This document shows, piece by piece, positions 58,547 to 64,000 of a DNA stretch of 64,000 bases. Each line of letters opens with the position of its first letter. The stretch's first letter is position 1. The notes beneath the pieces were generated by a model. It made no database searches, had not been told where the DNA came from, and saw nothing but the letters and a program-made list of their open reading frames with translations. Both the position numbers and the translations under genes were made by a program. The DNA comes from Edaphochlamys debaryana (lineage: Eukaryota > Chlorophyta > Chlorophyceae > Chlamydomonadales): assembly GCA_016858145.1 (NCBI GenBank), contig JAEHOE010000036.1, positions 124,001 to 188,000 on the forward strand, in the 5' to 3' direction.

Positions 58547-60270
58547 ATGTGGTCCAAGCGCGTGGGCCCCGAGTACTCCCAGACCCCCGGCTTCTGCACT
58601 CCCTACAATGTGGGCGTGAACGCCTGCCTGCTGCCGCTCATCCCCTACGCGCTGAGCCAGGGCATCCACGACACGCACCTGCACCTGGCGCTCATCCTGG
58701 GCACCGCCTTCAGCGGGGGCCTCATCCTGCTGGGCCTGGGGCTCAAGCTCATCGGGGGGTACAGGGTGAGGAGGCGTAGGAGGGGAGGAGGGGAAGCGTG
58801 TGCGGTAGTTGGGGCAGGCAGGAAGGGGCGCGGGAGGAGGGAGCGGCAGCGGGTGACGCTGGAGTGTGAAGCGGCGGGGGGCGAGTGCGGGACGTGGGGA
58901 AGAGGAGGGACTGGGCTGTTGGTTGGCGGCAGGGGCGCAGAGAAGGAGAGGTACGTGAAAGAGGCCGAGGGTGATGGGGGATGGGTCCCGAAGTTTGATA
59001 CGAGGGAGAAGAACAACCGCCGGTTACGGCGTGAGGGAGGGCGGACGCGTGTGCGAGGGGCGAGGGAGCACGGGCTGAGGGTCTTGACCCTTCTTCACCC
59101 TCCCACCCACCCCCCCAGACCTGGCCCTTCATGCTGGAGCTGGTGATGCTGGTGGTCAACACGGTGCTGCTGGGCGTGTCCTACCCCCACCCGGACGACG
59201 TCAAGAAGCTCTTCCCGCTCATATCCAACACCGTGTACGCGGCCTTCGGCATCGTGAGCCGGGGGCCATGGGGCTGAGGGGGGGCAGCGCAGCCCTGTCC
59301 TCGATACACACGCGCATGCCCTTAATGGCCTGCCGTTCCGCCTTGCTTGACACGTACTTCCCCAAACCCCCGCCCTTTCCCCACGCAGCTGTCCGTCATG
59401 ATGACCGCTCCCTTCACGCTGCAGGTGGGGCATACCGGTAGCTGGGTGGGGCTGGCGGGGCATGGCCGCGACTGCACCACCGCCCACCGCCCGGTCCTGC
59501 GGAACCCACGCACCGCCCATACCGAATACACCTCCCCCCCCTCACCCCGCAGTACGTCCGCGAGTTCGTGCCCCCCAACTCCTCCACGCACGAGAAGGTC
59601 TTCTCCAGCGCCTACCTGACGACGGGGGTGTGGACCGTGGCCTTCACAGTCAACACGCTGGTCTACCTGGTGGGTGGATGGGAGGGGGGTAGGGGGGGAG
59701 AGGGGCACCCGGAAAGGGGGTGCAAGTGGACGGTGCGCAGCCCGCAGTGCGGGCAGCCATTGCTCGGCTCCCCTCTCCCCCACTCATCACCCCCCACCGC
59801 GCACCGCCCCCATCCCCCAGGCGCCCCTCTGCACGGACGACTACAACGACCACTTCTCCGCCCTAAACCTCATCTTCCGCATCATCCTCCCCATCTGCTT
59901 TGCGGCGCTAGCAGCGCTGGTCAACCGCATATGGCCGGTGAGCGCCCGGCTGCCCTCCCCCATGATGCCCCCAGCAGGGAAGATGAGACCGCCTGCCTGC
60001 TCAACTAGGCTCCCCCTCTCCTCTCCGTGATCCCATCCACCCACTCACCCCTGCAACTCCTCTCCCTGCCCTTCCGCCCCCCAGATCACGGTGCTGAACC
60101 ACCTGATTGTGTCCGCCGGCTTCGACTCGGCCCCCCGCAAGATCATGGTCAACCCCCTGGCGCTGGCGGGGGGCTTCCCGCCGCCCGGCCTGGGCCCCGG
60201 CGTGCCCGCATACCCCGCCTCCATGCCCTACCCACCCGTGCAGCTGAACGTGGCCCCCTCGGCCGTGTGA
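58547..60270 (+). CDS. Polytopic membrane protein of unknown family
   Basis: Protein of 269 residues in six exons: 58547-58765, 59119-59253, 59389-59424, 59553-59669, 59821-59937, 60085-60270; all introns are phase 0. Hydrophobic segments suggest five or six membrane spans: around residues 25-42, 48-70, 77-95, 106-128, 148-168 and 180-200. Between them are polar loops such as SYPHPDDVKKLFP and FVPPNSSTHEKVFS. The N-terminus (MWSKRVGPEYSQTPGF) is not a signal peptide. The last 60 residues are Pro/Gly-rich and probably cytosolic or lumenal. I do not recognise the family and cannot assign a substrate. Each intron falls at or near the end of a hydrophobic segment. A TGTAA 519 bases past the stop fits the 3' end. 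Confidence 0.8.
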
Positions 60271-60958
60271 GGTCGAGCGGCTAGGAACTGGAGTCGACAT
60301 GAGACAGAGATAGAAGAAGCGACGTCAGATCGCAGGACACGGAGAGCGCAGCAGGCGCAGGCGCAGGCGTGAGGGCAAGCAACGTGGGTGGCGGCAGCGC
60401 CCCTGGCGAGACGAAAGGGTCAACAGCGAAATCCCGCCAACCCTGCTGCACGTCTAGGCCCACGGCTCGCCGCCGCCTTGGGGGTCGCCGCCGCGTCCGG
60501 CCGCCGCCGCCGCCCCCCCACTCCTATCCCGCCGCCCCGGCTTGCCAGGGGACCGCCCCGCACGCGGCTTCAGGACACCGCGCAGCCTCCCACAAAACTC
60601 CTCTTCCCCAGGCCCCTACCGTCCCACCGCCCCTCCACCTCCCAGCCACGCCCCTTCATTCCTCCCCGCCCCGGTCCCCACGCGGAGCCGGCCCAAGCCC
60701 CCCCGGTCGCAGCGCTGCGGCCGGAGCCCAGCGCCCGCACCCCGGCATGCCTCGCGAGCTGCCTCGGCCCGGCCCCGGCGATGATCCTTGTAACGCGAGC
60801 CACCCCGCCTGAGCCCCAATCGCGCCCCTCGCACCGAGCACTGCACTGCACAGTGCTTCACTAGAGCTCGTGAACGCACACAGCCAGTGTCGGCTAGAAT
60901 GCGCGCCTTGCGACGAAAGGAAATCTCGCGTTAGCCTGCACGCGCTGTTTCTGCATGT
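60271..60958 (+). other. Spacer: membrane-protein 3' UTR and promoter of the BRCT gene
   Basis: This 688-base stretch has no recognisable exon. It contains a C-rich, purine-poor block (about 60480-60750) and the TGTAA at 60789-60793. The last 150 bases are closer to balanced composition and should carry the promoter and leader of the next gene. Confidence 0.5.
60789..60793 (+). promoter_or_regulatory. TGTAA polyadenylation signal, probably of the membrane-protein gene
   Basis: This is the only plus-strand TGTAA in the spacer, 519 bases past the stop at 60270 and about 165 bases before the next ATG. Confidence 0.5.
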
Positions 60959-63900
60959 ATGGACCCGCACTTCGCGACTCGTGGGGAGGGCAGCCAGCGT
61001 GTTACGCTTGCGAGCGACGGCGGGGGCCCAGTCGCCAGCCCACAGCCGCCCGCGCCCGCGCCGGCGCCCCGCACCCCCCGCGGCGCCGCGCCGCCCCGCC
61101 CCGACGCACCTCGCACCCCGCAGCCGCCAGCGCGAGGCCTGGACGCTGCCTCGCAGCCGCCCTCGCAGCCTCGCTCGCAGCCGCCGGCCCCACCCGACCC
61201 ACATCGACCCCCGCCACAGACCCCCCGGGACACAGCCCCCAAGGCCCCAGCTGCAGCTCTCCCTGCCCCTGCCCCCGCCCCCGCCCCTGCGGCCCCCCTG
61301 CGCGGCCTCAAGCTGCTGCTGCACCGCAGCGCGGCGGAGCGGCTGGGGCCGGGGGGGCTGGGGGCGGTGGAGCGGCGGCTGGTGGGGGAGCTGGGGGCGG
61401 CACGGGTGGGCACGCAGCTGCGGCCGGGGGGGGGGCCTGAGCAGGTGAGCAGGGCGCGGGGGACAGCGGTGGGTGGCGGGAAGTGGATGGAGGGCAGAGG
61501 AGGGTGAGCAGGGGCCTCGGCAAACCAAGAGCCATAACTTGGGCTGCCTCGGGACCCCCTCTGCCCCCTCTCTTTCCCTCCCCCCTACCGCCAGGTCACG
61601 CACGTGGTGGTGGACGGGGTGGCGCTGGCGGGGGACCCCCGGGCGCTGGAGGCCCTGGGGGAGCAGCTGCGGTCGGCACTGCTGGTGGGGCGGGGAGGGA
61701 AGGGGCGGGGAGGGGTGGGCGCGGCGGGGTCCAGACGAGACGGGACGCGCATTACTTGCACTGAAGGGTTACGCTACACTGGCTAGCGCCGCGCCGTGAG
61801 GGCGGTCTAAAGTGGTTGCTTGGTTCTTCTTGGCCCCCCCCCAGGCCCTCCACCAGGCCCGCCCCGCCCTCCCCCTCACCGCCGCCACCCTGGCCGAGCG
61901 CATGCGGGCGGTGGACGGGGCGTGGCTGGAGGGGGTCGTGGCCACCGGCAGGCGAGCGTGGGCGGGGGAGCGGGTGAAGGGTGGGCCCAGTGGGGTCAGG
62001 AGAGGTGAACGGGGCCGCTTGCGGCACAGAGAGCGGACAAGGTCAAGCTGAGCCCTCAAGCTGAGCCCTCACACGACCGCCCACCTGACCGCAGGCGCCT
62101 GCCCGCGGGCCCCTACGCGGTGCCTGCAGTGCTGGAGGCCGCCGCCCGCGCCTGGGAGCGCAGCGCCCGGGCACCGCCGCAGCTCCCACCCAAGCCCCCG
62201 CCGCAGCCCCCGCCGCAGCCACCACCCCAGCCCTCACCCCAGCCCCCGCCGCAGCCCCTGTCGCAGCCCCTGCTGAAGCCCGTGGACACAGTGCATGCTC
62301 CAGGCCCGGCACCTGCTCCACAGGCGGCTCCTGCAGGCCCCTCCGCAGCCCACAGCGCGGGCCCCACGGCCGCGCTCAGCGGCGCCTCCCTGCAGCGCAC
62401 AACCTCGGGCGACCACCCCACGACTAGCCCCGGCCCCGGCCCCACCACCACCACCGACCTCAAGGCGCCCCTCCTTGTCCCGGGGCCTGCCCCCGCCCCG
62501 CCACCTCCCCCGGCGCCTCTCGCCCCCCACTTGGCAATGCCCGCGGCCTCCGCCTGGTCGGGCTCCGGGCCCAGCCCCCGCCTGGACGGAGACGAGGCCC
62601 TGGGCCCGGCCAGCGGCCCAGGGATTGTGGGTGAGGAACAGGGGGCAAAGGAGCGTATAAGCAGTCCAAGAAGGGTCGTGGAGGGCGCTTCTGGAGGAGC
62701 GGGGTCGGGGGCGGCGCCTGGAGTGGTCAGGGGCGAGCCACCGGGCACGGTGGCACGGGCGGCAGCTCAGCATCAGCCGCGGCCCTCGCCGCCGCTGCAG
62801 CAGCAGGTGCAGCAAGGTGCAGGGCGCGGGGCTCCGGCGGGGCCTGGGGAGGCGGGGAGAGCTGCAGCACCTGCGGAGAGAGGGCTAGACATGGAGGAGG
62901 AGGACGAGGACGAGGGCGAGGGTGAGTACCCCCTGACGCCCCTGCCCCGCCACGTCCACCCCCTGCCCGGCCCCGCGCCGGCACCCAATGCGCCACTGGC
63001 AAGGTGAGCGAGGCATGGGGTAGGGGGTTGCGGCCAGAGCTGTGTGAAGCTCTGCGGGGGCCCATGCCGCAATGCCACTGACACCCTCCACCCACCCACC
63101 CAGGTTCGCGCCCTGGCTGGGCCTCTGGCACCCCCGCCTGGACTCCTGCGACCGCCTGTCGGAGCTGGTGCTGTACGGCGTGTACGACAGGGCCCGCTGC
63201 GTGGCGCTGGGGAACGGGGCCCTGGACGAGGCGCTGAGGGAGCTGGTGCGCGGCGGGATGGGGGGTAGCAGGAGCACTGCTTCGTTCCTGTGTCTCACCA
63301 CCGCCTTCCATCCGCTCCGTCGCTTGCTGGCTGCCTGGCCGCAGGTCAAGTACGAAGAGGCTCTGGCGGGGCCGCTGGGTGAGTCCGCCGCCGGGTGGTG
63401 CACTCTCGGCAATCAGCCTGTTGCATAACCTGGCCCTCATCGTAACCTGTCGGAGGAGACCCACTCACCCATCCGCCCATGAACTAACCCCTTGCCCCCG
63501 CAGACAACACGGACCTCCACGAGACCGGCCTCCCCGCCGCCGCGAGGACCGCCCGCTCCGGCGCCGACGGCGGGGCCCCCCGCACCTCCACCACCTCGAA
63601 CTCCTCTGGTTCCGGCGGCTCGGCTGGCCACAGGGCACACCGCGGCTTCAACCCTAGAGGACCCCCAGGAGGTGGCGGCCGCGGCGGTGCTACAGGACCT
63701 TTTGGTGGTGGCGGCGGCAGTGGCGGTGCCGGCGGCGGCGGCCCCGGGGAGCGGGGCTTCAACCACCAGGCCTTCAACTACGCCCGCGCGGCGGCGGCGG
63801 TGCGGGGCTGCGCCTTCCGCCTGGCGCCCGGCCTCAGCGCCCGCGAGCTGCAGGCGGCACTGCCCTTCGCCGGCGCCTTCACGGCCGGAGTGTTGGAGCA

Positions 63901-64000
63901 GCTGCTGGGGGGCGGGGGCGGGGGCGGTAGGAGGGCAGGGGCAGGGGGAGGAGGGGCGGCGCTGCGGTGTGACCCGCTGGACGCGTTCCGTGCCGACCTG
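60959..64000 (+). CDS. BRCT protein, probable X-family DNA polymerase (lambda-like), 3' end beyond window
   Basis: The first 755 residues are visible in seven exons: 60959-61444, 61595-61684, 61845-61951, 62095-63003, 63104-63245, 63345-63378, 63504-64000 and beyond. Residues about 108-240 look like a BRCT domain: LRGLKLLLHR, a Gly-rich turn, VTHVVVDG, and DGAWLEGVVATG joined to RRLPAGPY across an intron. A Pro/Gln-rich and then acidic linker follows. After a Gly-rich stretch, FNYARAAAAVRGCAFRLA followed by LSARELQAALPFAGAF and DPLDAFRADL has the order of the 8-kDa domain of DNA polymerase lambda/beta. However, the usual LPGIG hairpin is changed to LPFAG. The catalytic palm would lie to the right of the window. 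Such enzymes fill gaps in base-excision and end-joining repair. Intron 3 needs a GC donor (AG|GCGAGC). Another BRCT scaffold protein is the main alternative. Confidence 0.6.

Overview
The window looks like nuclear DNA of a green alga, most likely a chlorophycean (volvocine or sphaeroplealean type). Base composition is very GC-rich in exons, introns and spacers alike. Nearly every gene is cut by many short introns (about 100-300 bases, GT...AG with C-rich acceptors). TGTAA, the usual chlorophyte polyadenylation signal, lies downstream of several stop codons. The gene content also fits: a dynein-type heavy chain, a secreted hydroxyproline-rich wall-type protein, and a RecG helicase of the kind algae and plants carry. 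I assembled ten gene models by joining frames across splice sites and checking that intron phases agree. No rRNA, tRNA, CRISPR array or prokaryotic operon was seen.

Layout: (1) 1-16823, minus: a dynein heavy-chain-like gene with 26 exons plus the first 4 bases of the next; the 3' part lies beyond the left edge. (2) 17249-21318, plus: FIGNL1-type AAA ATPase, head-to-head with the dynein-like gene across a 425-base spacer. (3) 21714-25605, plus: F-box/Kelch protein. (4) 26075-26587, plus: a small two-exon gene. (5) 28361-37234, minus: HECT E3 ubiquitin ligase. (6) 37912-39829, minus: alpha/beta hydrolase. (7) 42410-45853, minus: secreted Pro-rich protein with a CAP/SCP domain. (8) 47818-57900, plus: a 24-exon gene joining a DnaQ-like (DEDDh) 3'-5' exonuclease to a complete RecG helicase. 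(9) 58547-60270, plus: polytopic membrane protein of unknown family. (10) 60959 to the right edge, plus: a BRCT protein whose last visible part resembles the 8-kDa domain of X-family DNA polymerases.

Two genes stand out. Gene 8, if it is one transcript as the splice phases indicate, is an exonuclease-RecG fusion, a combination I do not know from a described protein and one that recalls WRN (exonuclease plus fork-remodelling helicase). Gene 1 keeps the dynein heavy-chain layout (tail, linker, AAA1-AAA4 seen here), but its AAA1 nucleotide site, the main hydrolysis site of working dyneins, has lost Walker A and Walker B. AAA4 has also lost Walker A, AAA3 has Arg in place of the Walker A Lys, and only AAA2 has an intact P-loop, so it looks like a pseudo-motor.

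A dispersed repeat of about 425 bases occurs twice, once in a HECT intron and once just upstream of the CAP gene. The spacers at 26588-28360, 39830-42409 and 46466-47817 hold no gene that I can support. All exon joins are read by eye; the main uncertainties are the starts of genes 6 and 8 and the identity of gene 10.
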